Below, one piece after another: positions 55,693 to 64,000 of a stretch of DNA of 64,000 nucleotides. The stretch comes from Diphasiastrum complanatum. Its lineage: Eukaryota; Streptophyta; Lycopodiopsida; Lycopodiales; Lycopodiaceae. The notes beneath the pieces are model-generated. The model was not told where the DNA came from, did no database searches, and saw only the letters and a list, made by a program, of their open reading frames with translations. Numbering within the stretch: the first letter of the stretch is position 1; every line of letters begins with the position of its first letter. The translations under genes and the position numbers were made by a program. The stretch spans positions 22,571,367 to 22,635,366 of the forward strand of contig CM055098.1 in the NCBI GenBank assembly GCA_029204225.1. Direction: 5' to 3'.

Positions 55693-56595
55693 ATGCTATT
55701 TTTAGAGTTTGACATGACTGATCTGGACGAAGCTCACTTCTGTCTGGGAAATCAAATCCACAGAGACAGAGCAAATCGACTGATTTACATCACTCAACAA
55801 AGGTATCTTCACAATGTTCTCAACATATACAATTTGATGAATTGTAAATTAGCTCACTCACCAATGGATCCAAGCCTGCATCTGTCAAAGGACCAATGTC
55901 CCCAGACCAAACAAGAAGTGGAGCAAATGAGAGAATACCCTTATCGATCGATACTGGGATCTCTCATGTACGCAATGGTCTGTACAAGACCTGATATCTC
56001 TTTTGTTATAAGCTCACTCAGCCAATACATGGCTAATCCTAGCATTACCCATTGGAAGGCTCTCATACAAGTCATGAGATATATGCGAGCTACCATGGAC
56101 TAGTGCATCTGCTATGGAGATGTCAGCAACGACAATCTTCATCAGCTCAGTGGTTATTCTGATGCAAGCTGGGGAGGAGATGTAGACAATCGTAGATCCA
56201 CATCTAGATTTACAATCTTCTTCAACGGTGGTCCTATATCATGGAACAGTCATAAGCAAACTTCTGTCGCACTTTCTTCTACAGAAGCAGAATACATTGA
56301 TGTTTCTCAATCTATCAAGGAAACGTTTCGGTTGAGATATTTACTGTCAAATGTTAATTTGAATCAGTATAGCCCTACAATTTTATTTTGTGATAATCAG
56401 AGTGCAATTGCCTTATCAGCCAACCCTAGATTTCACTCTAGGAGTAAGCACATTGAAATCAGATATCAATACATCAAGAGCAAGGTTCTCAACAAGGAAG
56501 TAAGCTTAACGTACTACAGAGCAGGACATGGTTGCAGACATATTCACGAAATAGTTCATTGTAAGTATTGTCAAAGCAATCGCTTGGCCTTGTGA
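55693..56595 (+). pseudogene. Copia RT thumb and RNase H (second element)
   Basis: 55693-56103 contains FDMTDLDEAHFCLGNQIHRD and YPYRSILGSLMYAMVCTRPD. After a TAG at 56101 (Trp position), the RNase H part reads SGYSDASWGGDVDNRRSTSR, SSTEAEYIDVSQ and ILFCDNQSAIALSANPRFHS with SKHIEIRYQYI. The D-E-D residues are present but the frame is broken. Confidence 0.85.
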
Positions 56596-56600
56596 CATAT

Positions 56601-56933
56601 GATGTTTTGTCTAAGTTGAAACTTGGTTTATAGTGCACAGATTTTGTTCTTGGCCATGTTTGTGATCTTAATACTGAGTTGATGGTTAGTTTCTCCAAGA
56701 TATTGTTCTTCAGAAACTAGACTTCATGGTTGAACATTCTGGATCTGTTTTATAATGTTTCAAGTAGTTTGTACAAAACCTACGGCGGTACTGGCTACCA
56801 TTCACAAATGTCCTTTGACAACCAGATTATTCTTCTGTTTCACTATACTTCATTGCTAAATCCTAATTTATATCAATAACAACTGAATATTACTTTTATG
56901 TGCTCTCTTTGGGGATCGACAACTCATTATACT
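56601..56933. other. 3' flank of the second Copia element
   Basis: Expected position of the polypurine tract and 3' LTR, but no convincing match to 51.5-52.47 kb was found by eye. It may hold a diverged or truncated LTR. Confidence 0.35.
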
Positions 56934-57459
56934 TTCCATAGATAATCCCATAGTAGCTGCCTTAGATACTTGCTGGTGTAGATTCTACCTTTAACACATA
57001 TGTACAATGGTGCTTGCCTTATAGGCAAGTGGCCATCAAATTTTAAAGAGAGAGGATATTTTGCCTTTGAATAGAATGGCAGCTTGAATAGTTGATCATC
57101 AATAGCTTAAAATTTGCTTTGTATGTGGCCTCTTAATTCCAAGGCGAAACTCAAAAGTTAAACACATGACCTTCATGATGGCAATTAGGAAATACATGGT
57201 AATTGTGTCAATAGAGAGGTGCCTTCAAGCCATAGGCATATGCACAAGCAAAGTTCTTAGAAATTGACCAGTTTGTAGGATTAGTAACTCAATACTAGGA
57301 GAAATTGCCAAATTCATCATGGTTCTACCATTTTCAGAGTCTATAAACTCAGACATCTCTTAGAAGTACATATGTTATGCAGTTCGAACACATTAAAAGC
57401 TCGAAATAAATCATTAAAACGCTAGAAAATTGTGTAAACTGTTATAACAAAGCAACACA
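56934..57459 (+). repeat. ~525-bp direct repeat, copy 2
   Basis: Second copy of 48909-49435, same orientation. The copies diverge outside these limits, so either an 8-kb segmental relation or two copies of one unknown repeat family explains them. Confidence 0.85.
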
Positions 57460-57705
57460 GCGACCTAAAAACAACCCCAAAGAAGATAATTAATGGCGCC
57501 TTTCTGCAACCTGAAAAATCAGCAAACAACCAATTGATTTTTGGACGTCCAAAATCCTATTATTCCCTTCCCTCCTGCAAAACGGAAAAGAGTCAAAACT
57601 GAACGGATCTTCACTCCAAAAAATCAGCAAAGGTGCTGAATTTTTGTGATCCCTAAGTGAAGATGATCTCTTTTGGTAAGGCGCCCTAAATCAAGCATAG
57701 AATAT
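57460..57705 (-). other. internal sequence of an older minus-strand Copia element
   Basis: Continuous, across the younger insertion, with the primer-binding site at 62925-62937: gcatagaatat here joins aatatccatggctct there. No coding frame remains. Confidence 0.5.
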
Positions 57706-58951
57706 TGTTGTAAAGCTACCTTTACAAGCTTTACTTCCGGCGCCATAGGCGCCAGCTATGTCCCCGGCGCCAGCAGCGCCCCTGCTGCTCCCGGCGCCAA
57801 CGGCGCCGGCGCCGCTCCCGGCGCCACTGTGACCAGAATCCAGCCGGCGCCAAGTTCCTATGGCTGAAAATCTTTGATCGGTTCTAGCGAAGTCCAGAGA
57901 GCTCAGATCGATGTGCAATCACCTCACACGATCTAGGCATGATTAAAGGAAGCCTGGGGATCAATAAAATCTAGAGAGAGAAAATGACTTTCTAGAAAGA
58001 GAAAATCCTAGAGAGAGAAAAACGTGCTTTACCAGCTTAGGTAGAGTGCTTGGTATGAGGGGGGGGTGCCAAATCACACCAATACTATAGGGGAGTGCGG
58101 GTTGCGACTCAGGGCGAGCTCCAACCAAGTCTCAGCCTCCCTTGCTGGAATGTTGTCATGGCTCTCGCCTTGGCATGCTAGCGCCCCGGAGACTAGGGTC
58201 GGTCACACACTTGAAATGTAACCTTCTCAGATTTATCAATAAAGTGGGATTTTCCTCAAACTGACTCTGATTACCTTCTGGGTTTCAGTGTTCGGTAAAA
58301 GCGCCAGTTGTAAGGCCGCTTTCCAAATTTTTAATTTGGCACATAGCTGAGGGTCGTATCCCGGGACGCCAGCGGTATGCCGTCGGGACCATTCGGTCCG
58401 TGGCGCCAGCGGTATGCTGTCGGGACCATTTGGTCCAGGAACTGGTTGTTTCCATATCTGTCGCGGCTTGTGGTTCTGAGTGTTCCTTGCATGAACGTGA
58501 ATGGGTTAAGCTCTTGGGGAACGGGCTCTAACCTGTCGGCTGAGTTGGATGGCTTGCTTGGGTGGATGTTACCTGTTTATGGCTGTCCAGTCTGGCGTGG
58601 CGCCAGGTTGGCTTCCAGCGCTCGTGACGAAGCTTTCAGTTGGTTAAGTCTGATGTAAGTCAGACCGCTTGCTTGGAATGGATGTTACTCGTTTGTAACG
58701 AAGCTTCGAGTTGGTTAAGTTTGATGTATGTCGGGCGGCTTGCTTGGAGGGAAGTCACCCACATCGGGACCCCCGATCTGGCATGGCGCCAGGTTGGATC
58801 TCAATGTTGGTTTTCGGAACTTCATGTTGGTTAAGTCTGATCGTTGTTGGCGAGTTGGCTGCTTGTATGTCAAGTGGGTTTGGATGGCAAGAGTTGAAGG
58901 CTGGGAAGCTAAGTCGTGGTTCCCGGCTCCCTTTGGGATGCCTGCGCTACA
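57706..58951 (+). repeat. 5' LTR of the young element
   Basis: TGTTGTAAAG...GCGCTACA. The first 150 bp carry eight GGCGCC palindromes (57739-57851). Near 58365-58436 there are two ~36-bp tandem units, each with the palindrome GGACCATT(C/T)GGTCC. From 58550 to 58760 a longer unit (gcttgcttgg...gatgttac...gttggttaagt) recurs. An AATAAA lies near 58238 (tcaataaagtggg) and could end the R region. The short frames here (for example 58377-58658) recur identically in the 3' LTR and are not genes. Confidence 0.93.
57739..57851. promoter_or_regulatory. GGCGCC palindrome cluster in U3
   Basis: Eight GGCGCC sites in 113 bp within an AT-rich neighbourhood, duplicated in the 3' LTR (from 61704). The position at the start of U3 suggests protein-binding sites or a CpG-dense control region; function is inferred only. 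Confidence 0.5.
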
Positions 58952-58953
58952 TG

Positions 58954-58966
58954 TGGTATCAGAGCC
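58954..58966 (+). promoter_or_regulatory. primer-binding site of the young element
   Basis: TGGTATCAGAGCC, the exact plant initiator tRNA-Met type site, 2 nt after the LTR end. Confidence 0.92.
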
Positions 58967-59041
58967 GACTGGCCGGTCAGCTATGCGAATCTCACGGAAA
59001 TGGCCACGGTTCGGGGTTCATCAAGACAACTGTTGTGCAAG

Positions 59042-59815
59042 GTGCTGCCCACAGTGTAAGCACGGGTGCGTCCACGGTCGGGGTGGTTGGCAGGACGGGG
59101 GCTTGATGAGTCAAAGTGCTGCCCTTGAGGTGTAAGCACGGTCAGTTTCCGCGGTTCGGGCCTGGCGCCGTCTGCACGTAGGACAGATGAGGCAATGTGC
59201 TGCCATTAGGATGGTGTAAGCACGGTCTGTGCCTTGTGGGGTGCGGGGTGACATATTCACGATGACCACCGTTCGTTTAGCTATAAGGGCTATCGACCAA
59301 ATTTGGTGGGGGCGTTACTGAGGCAATGTGCTGCCTAACGGTGAAAGCACGGGTGCGTCCACGATTTGGGTGGTATGCTGCCGATCGTTTAGCTATAAGG
59401 GCTATCGACTAAATTTGGTGGGGGCGTTACTGAGGCAATGTGCTGCCTAACGGTGAAAGCACGGGTGCGTCCACGGGGGTGGTATATTCAAGGATAGCTG
59501 CCATTCGTTTAGCTATAAGGGCTATCGACCAAATTTTGTGGGTGAGGGCAATGTGCTGCCTAACGGTGAAAGCACGGGTGCGTCCACGATTGGGGGGTAC
59601 GCTGCCGATCGTTTAGCTATAAGGGCTATCGACTAAATTTGGTGGGGGCGTTACTGAGGCAATGTGCTGCCTGACGGTGAAAGCACGGGTGCGTCCACGG
59701 GGGTGGTATATTCAAGGATAGCTGCGGATCGTTTAGCTATAAGGGCTATCGACCAAAAAGTGGTGGGGCGTGACTGAGGCAATGTGCTGCTTAATGGTGA
59801 AAGCACGGATGGTTG
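59042..59815 (+). repeat. eight-copy stem-loop tandem array in the leader of the young element
   Basis: GTGCTGCC...GTG(A/T)AAGCACGG occurs at about 59042, 59116, 59197, 59338, 59440, 59553, 59664 and 59784. GTGCT and AGCAC can pair around a loop of roughly 10-17 nt. The last five copies belong to a ~102-120-bp unit that also includes gtttagctataagggctatc and gacTaaatttggtgggggcg. Units are very similar, indicating recent amplification. No ORF runs through the array. Confidence 0.88.
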
Positions 59816-60727
59816 GAGGGGTGTCCTATGTGGGCTAATTCTGTGATCGATTTGTATGGGCGCGGCCAGGCAAAGGTCCGTTGGCAGGACCATCTCAAAG
59901 GGGGACCTTGTCTTTGTTACTTGTTAGTAAACCTGCCTGAGTGTCTTACTTGTATGTATTCGTGGTGAGTCTTAGTACTCGTGCTTTGCCTGGTTTGCAT
60001 GATTGCTTGTGATACAAGGAGCTGATGGCTCGAGAATGAACCTTTTCTTTTGAAGGCTGATACCATCAAACAAAGAGGACTACAGAATCTGTGGGGCGGA
60101 TTTGCAGTTCAAGTACTCACACGTGAACGACAACGAAACGACTCAATGTTTGCAAAGGATGGATGGCTAGCCTATTTCTTGGGTTAGTTTCATTTGCGAC
60201 AACGCCCACCAGACGCAAGCAGGAAGTCAAAAGTTGGAAAGGGCAATTTCAGGGGAGATCTTCTATGGAGCAGTTGGTCTTCATTTTGGGACGGCCACCT
60301 TCGGAACTGAAACTCACTGAGCATGGGTGATATCCAGTATCAGTTGGGTTTTTCCTCAAAGGGGAAAAGACTAGGATCCTCTTCAGAGATTGGCAACAAG
60401 TTGGATCGAGCCATAATCCTAGCAGATGAGAAGCAAAGTGTTGGAAAGGCTTTTTGTACGAAGAACTCTACTCTAAAGTCCGATCAGCTGATTTATTAAG
60501 TGGAGGGGAACTATCACACACACCTCTCTCTTGGGGCAAATTTTGAATTAAAGTTGATCAAAATGGGGGCAAATTCAAGATGACCTAGCCATACTCACAC
60601 GAGGAGACTGGCGAACTTTGGACCTAATAAGTTGACAAGTTTTTGTTGTGGAAAGGAAAGTTTGTTATAGGCTTTCTCTGGACCAGCAATGATGAGGAAA
60701 CATATGAGTACGCTGGCTTGTGTTACG

Positions 60728-61095
60728 TGTAAGGCAGCTGATCAATGAAGGAACTGAGAAAGTTGAGTCTTGCATGAGAGACTTGGTATTTCGAACGAAC
60801 GCTAAGGGACAGTTCGCGTTGAGATCGGACTAGTGCAAACTCTGGGTGCATGTGTCTGATTCAAAGAGAGCTACTTGAAGCCAAGCTCGATGTACACTTC
60901 TTGTTTTGACTGTGAGGCAACTGACCAGTGATGGAATTGTGAAAGTCAAGTTTTGCGCGACGGACATGGTGCTTCAAACAAACGCGAAGAGATAGTTCGG
61001 ATGTGGATCAAATTGGTGCGACCCTTTGGCTTTCCACGAGGTCAATGGTTACATTTGGGCTGATTCAAAGAGCTACTTCAAGCTAAGTGAGAGGT
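60728..61095 (+). repeat. two-unit ~180-200-bp tandem repeat in the young element
   Basis: gtaaggcagctgatcaatga... (60728) and gtgaggcaactgaccagtga... (about 60910) begin similar units. Both contain gaa(c/t)tg(a/t)gaaagt and (g/t)aacgc(t/g)aag, and end with a shared ctgattcaaagag(ag)ctactt (about 60858 and 61059). The units have diverged more than the hairpin array. Non-coding. Confidence 0.65.
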
Positions 61096-61654
61096 GCATT
61101 TCAGAGTACTCAATCTTTGCCTACCTTAAAGAGCCAAGATGGAAAAGTATCAAGATCAGGTTGGGACAAGGAGAGAAATCAAGGTGCAGAAGCAACAAGG
61201 CACGAAGTGGACCATAAAGTGTGCAATCAAACGATAAATCCTTCGGCTCAGGGAGCCTTGATACTTGTGCGGAACTGAACAAATCTGGAGCTCAGGAAGC
61301 TCAACACAAAGTGCATCAAGGACAAATCAGGAGCTCAAAGGAGTTCCAAAGTCGAAAGTCAGAAGCGACAGGGGCGAACATTTCAAAGAAAGGCCTCTGT
61401 CACCAGTTAATAAGGTTCTCGGGTTTTACGAAAGCGATATCAAATCTACGCTTTTCCCAGACAAAGATATATTTTCAAGTTATGTAATTTTTCAGTACAA
61501 AGAGCTGAGCCTCCGACTTGTGGTGTGCCAGCTTCAATGTTAATAAAAAGTGGCCAGTAAATTGAGTACTGTGCCAAGTAGCTTAAATGTATAGTAATTT
61601 TAATAGGGAGACACCTTTACTTTAATCTGACATCTGATGAGGACATCAGATTTT

Positions 61655-61670
61655 ATAAAGGTGGGGTGGA
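61655..61670 (+). promoter_or_regulatory. polypurine tract of the young element
   Basis: aaaggtggggtgga immediately precedes the 3' LTR start, the expected plus-strand priming site. Confidence 0.75.
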
Positions 61671-62915
61671 TGTTGTAAAGCTACCTTTACAAGCTTTACT
61701 TCCGGCGCCATAGGCGCCAGCTATGTCCCCGGCGCCAGCAGCGCCCCTGCTGCTCCCGGCGCCAACGGCGCCGGCGCCGCTCCCGGCGCCACTGTGACCA
61801 GAATCCAGCCGGCGCCAAGTTCCTATGGCTGAAAATCTTTGATCGGTTCTAGCGAAGTCCAGAGAGCTCAGATCGATGTGCAATCACCTCACACGATCTA
61901 GGCATGATTAAAGGAAGCCTGGGGATCAATAAAATCTAGAGAGAGAAAATGACTTTCTAGAAAGAGAAAATCCTAGAGAGAGAAAAACGTGCTTTACCAG
62001 CTTAGGTAGAGTGCTTGGTATGAGGGGGGGTGCCAAATCACACCAATACTATAGGGGAGTGCGGGTTGCGACTCAGGGCGAGCTCCAACCAAGTCTCAGC
62101 CTCCCTTGCTGGAATGTTGTCATGGCTCTCGCCTTGGCATGCTAGCGCCCCGGAGACTAGGGTCGGTCACACACTTGAAATGTAACCTTCTCAGATTTAT
62201 CAATAAAGTGGGATTTTCCTCAAACTGACTCTGATTACCTTCTGGGTTTCAGTGTTCGGTAAAAGCGCCAGTTGTAAGGCCGCTTTCCAAATTTTTAATT
62301 TGGCACATAGCTGAGGGTCGTATCCCGGGACGCCAGCGGTATGCCGTCGGGACCATTCGGTCCGTGGCGCCAGCGGTATGCTGTCGGGACCATTTGGTCC
62401 AGGAACTGGTTGTTTCCATATCTGTCGCGGCTTGTGGTTCTGAGTGTTCCTTGCATGAACGTGAATGGGTTAAGCTCTTGGGGAACGGGCTCTAACCTGT
62501 CGGCTGAGTTGGATGGCTTGCTTGGGTGGATGTTACCTGTTTATGGCTGTCCAGTCTGGCGTGGCGCCAGGTTGGCTTCCAGCGCTCGTGACGAAGCTTT
62601 CAGTTGGTTAAGTCTGATGTAAGTCAGACCGCTTGCTTGGAATGGATGTTACTCGTTTGTAACGAAGCTTCGAGTTGGTTAAGTTTGATGTATGTCGGGC
62701 GGCTTGCTTGGAGGGAAGTCACCCACATCGGGACCCCCGATCTGGCATGGCGCCAGGTTGGATCTCAATGTTGGTTTTCGGAACTTCATGTTGGTTAAGT
62801 CTGATCGTTGTTGGCGAGTTGGCTGCTTGTATGTCAAGTGGGTTTGGATGGCAAGAGTTGAAGGCTGGGAAGCTAAGTCGTGGTTCCCGGCTCCCTTTGG
62901 GATGCCTGCGCTACA
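61671..62915 (+). repeat. 3' LTR of the young element
   Basis: Copy of 57706-58951, one base shorter in a G run (about 62020-62032). It ends CTACA and is followed by AATAT, the target-site duplication. Confidence 0.93.
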
Positions 62916-62924
62916 AATATCCAT

Positions 62925-62937
62925 GGCTCTAATACCA
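62925..62937 (-). promoter_or_regulatory. primer-binding site of an older minus-strand Copia-type element
   Basis: ggctctaatacca on the + strand is TGGTATTAGAGCC on the minus strand, one base from the initiator tRNA-Met consensus, and lies directly inside the LTR at 62938-63385. Confidence 0.8.
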
Positions 62938-63385
62938 TGTAGGAAATCAAAGTGCTAAAATCCTTCTAACATTCAATCTCCATATACAAGAAGAAGAAGA
63001 AGAAGAAGAAGAGGGAGAGGGTTAGGCGCCCTCAAGGAGAGAGAAAGTAATAGCAATACTTGAAAGGGAATGAATTACAAATGAACAATGAGTACATATA
63101 AATAGGCTTTCCAAGGGCCTAGACTCTTCCAAACTCTAGGTTCTAGAACCTTCCAAACCCACTACTAACTATAGGGCACTTCCAAAAGTCAAGATAGGGT
63201 CCCTTAACATAATTAGACTTTACTTGGACCCACGAGTTACCACTAGACCAAAATTGGGTCCAACTTAAGTAAAATTATCTTAACATGGTCTAAATAATAA
63301 ACCTACCCCATGGTTACACAAGTCTCAATCTTTTGGATCAACGTAACCTATGAGAAACTAGCATTATCATTTATTGTTTCTAACA
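62938..63385 (-). repeat. 5' LTR of an older minus-strand retroelement
   Basis: Reads on the minus strand from TGTTAGAAACAATAAA (63385) to TTTCCTACA (62938), 448 bp with TG...CA ends. It has a TATA-like tatttatatg near 63105-63095 and an (AAG)n/(CTT)n run at about 62989-63012. Its internal region lies to the left and was split by the young element after about 17 bp. Its other LTR is not in the window. Confidence 0.75.
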
Positions 63386-64000
63386 GATACCACTCTGACT
63401 ATCACCTTATAAGGTAGTTGGTTTTTTTTGTTGCAAGCCAATTTCCTTCATGATCTGTCTTAACCAAATGGCTTTCTAAAATGCGCTATAGATTTCTTAT
63501 ATTCGGCTTCTATCCTAGAAAAAGTTGTTGAAGTTTAATCTTAGTCGTACTCATCTAATTCCATTTCTTGAGTACTCATGTACATTGTAAATACTCACTC
63601 TCTAAAACAGTCTACAAAAATGAACTATTATTCGAGACAGTTTGTAAATTTACATGCACATTCGAACAGTCTATAGAAATACATGGATATTCAAAGCATA
63701 GCAGAAGTCGACTCGACAATGAGTATTCGAGTTCAAGACAAACCACTCACCATCGACATGACTCGAAACTATCGATTGTTGACACTTTTGACTATTGAAT
63801 AGTACCACTCAAAATGGAGCTCCTCCTCTGCCGAATTTGAAACATACAATAACTGCTCATTGTCATGCCTATCACCTATAGTTCAGTTTAAACTCTTCTT
63901 GTAAACACTCACATCATGCCTAACACACTAGTTCACAAGAATTAGACGATAAACTCTGTCACTTTGTATATATACAATAGTAATCGGACCCTCTCTCAAT
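63386..64000. other. flanking DNA, nothing recognised
   Basis: Contains loosely repeated phrases (acagtctacaaaaatgaact, acagtttgtaaatttacatg, acagtctatagaaatacatg) but no gene or element that can be named. The 76-codon frame at 63568-63798 covers these repeats and is not supported as a gene. Confidence 0.4.

Larger units (their letters stand above)
52471..56600 (+). mobile_element. Copia retrotransposon, nearly full pol but inactivated
   Basis: The primer-binding-site-like TGGTATCAAAAC at 52471 follows the LTR-like CAACA. Domains then appear in Copia order: gag, zinc knuckle, protease, GAG-pre-integrase, integrase, RT, RNase H, ending near 56520. Many stops are present. Several replace Trp or Arg/Gly codons, as expected from methyl-cytosine deamination. 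The 3' LTR was not recognised; the ~525-bp direct repeat starts at 56934, about 400 bp after the last RNase H motif. Confidence 0.8.
57706..62915 (+). mobile_element. young non-coding LTR retrotransposon (LARD-like) with intact LTRs and TSD
   Basis: LTRs 57706-58951 (1246 bp) and 61671-62915 (1245 bp) read identically except for one G in a homopolymer. The element is flanked by AATAT on both sides (57701-57705 and 62916-62920). A primer-binding site and polypurine tract are in place. The 2719-bp internal region has no gag, protease, integrase, RT or RNase H and only short frames, so it must move with enzymes from a partner element. The near-identity of the LTRs indicates very recent insertion. 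The internal region is made largely of tandem repeats. Confidence 0.93.

Noticed and set aside
48909-57459. The 525-bp direct repeats as LTRs of the second Copia element
   Set aside because: The left copy is 3 kb upstream of the PBS, with the inverted-repeat arm between them, and neither copy ends next to a PBS.
58377-59135. Overlapping frames of 64-135 codons in the young element's LTR and leader
   Set aside because: They recur identically in both LTRs because the LTRs are identical, overlap one another in all frames and show no known domain.
59042-59815. tRNA-like or snoRNA cluster interpretation of the repeated stem-loops
   Set aside because: No A/B boxes, cloverleaf, or C/D or H/ACA boxes could be seen; a retroelement leader signal fits the position better.

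Overview
The window is plant nuclear DNA: AT-rich, intron-bearing, and dominated by transposable elements and (GA)n/(CT)n microsatellites. Two host genes appear intact, both on the + strand, with GT-AG introns in consistent phase. One encodes the signal recognition particle subunit SRP72 (13193-28137, 6 coding exons, 705 aa). The other encodes a BAR-like coiled-coil/SH3-domain protein of the plant SH3P family (38866-42553, 10 coding exons, 371 aa). SRP72 intron 3 is 10.3 kb and full of transposon debris. That intron size, the retroelement load and a Penelope-like reverse-transcriptase relic suggest a large-genome land plant, possibly a gymnosperm or fern rather than a compact angiosperm. This is inference; no marker fixes the species.

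Layout. 1-2150: a possible transporter exon fragment, then unassigned DNA. 2151-6949: a Copia element that keeps gag and protease but lacks most of integrase and all recognisable RT/RNase H, with a truncated 3' LTR. 8392-9225: a broken FCP1/NIF-type phosphatase copy. 9365-9800: a ~160-bp degenerate tandem repeat. 10.2-12.6 kb: LTR-like fragments. 12.6-28.1 kb: SRP72. Its intron 3 (16099-26392) holds a weak Copia gag relic, a Penelope-like RT relic, a pair of very GC-rich repeats, and a ~5-kb hAT-type element (about 20611-25690) with GGTACC-palindrome ends and genes on both strands.

28.1-37 kb: intergenic DNA with a CTTCGG hairpin array, a gag/protease relic split by a 648-bp solo LTR with a 5-bp target duplication, a CACTA-like element with CGACGTC repeats, and very long CT tracts. 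37-42.9 kb: the SH3P gene. 42.9-47 kb: no recognisable gene. 47.2-51.1 kb: a large inverted repeat with arms of about 1.3 kb, one arm interrupted by a clean 214-bp hAT-type MITE. 52.5-56.6 kb: a nearly complete but stop-ridden Copia element. 57706-62915: a very young non-coding LTR retrotransposon whose LTRs differ by about one base. Its U3 carries a GGCGCC cluster and its leader an eight-copy stem-loop array. It is inserted beside the primer-binding site of an older minus-strand Copia element, whose LTR is 62938-63385.

The host genes are unrelated: SRP72 acts in co-translational ER targeting, SH3P in membrane trafficking/autophagy. They show no operon-like link. The most unusual material is the hAT element's architecture, the hairpin array in the young LTR element, and the long inverted repeat.
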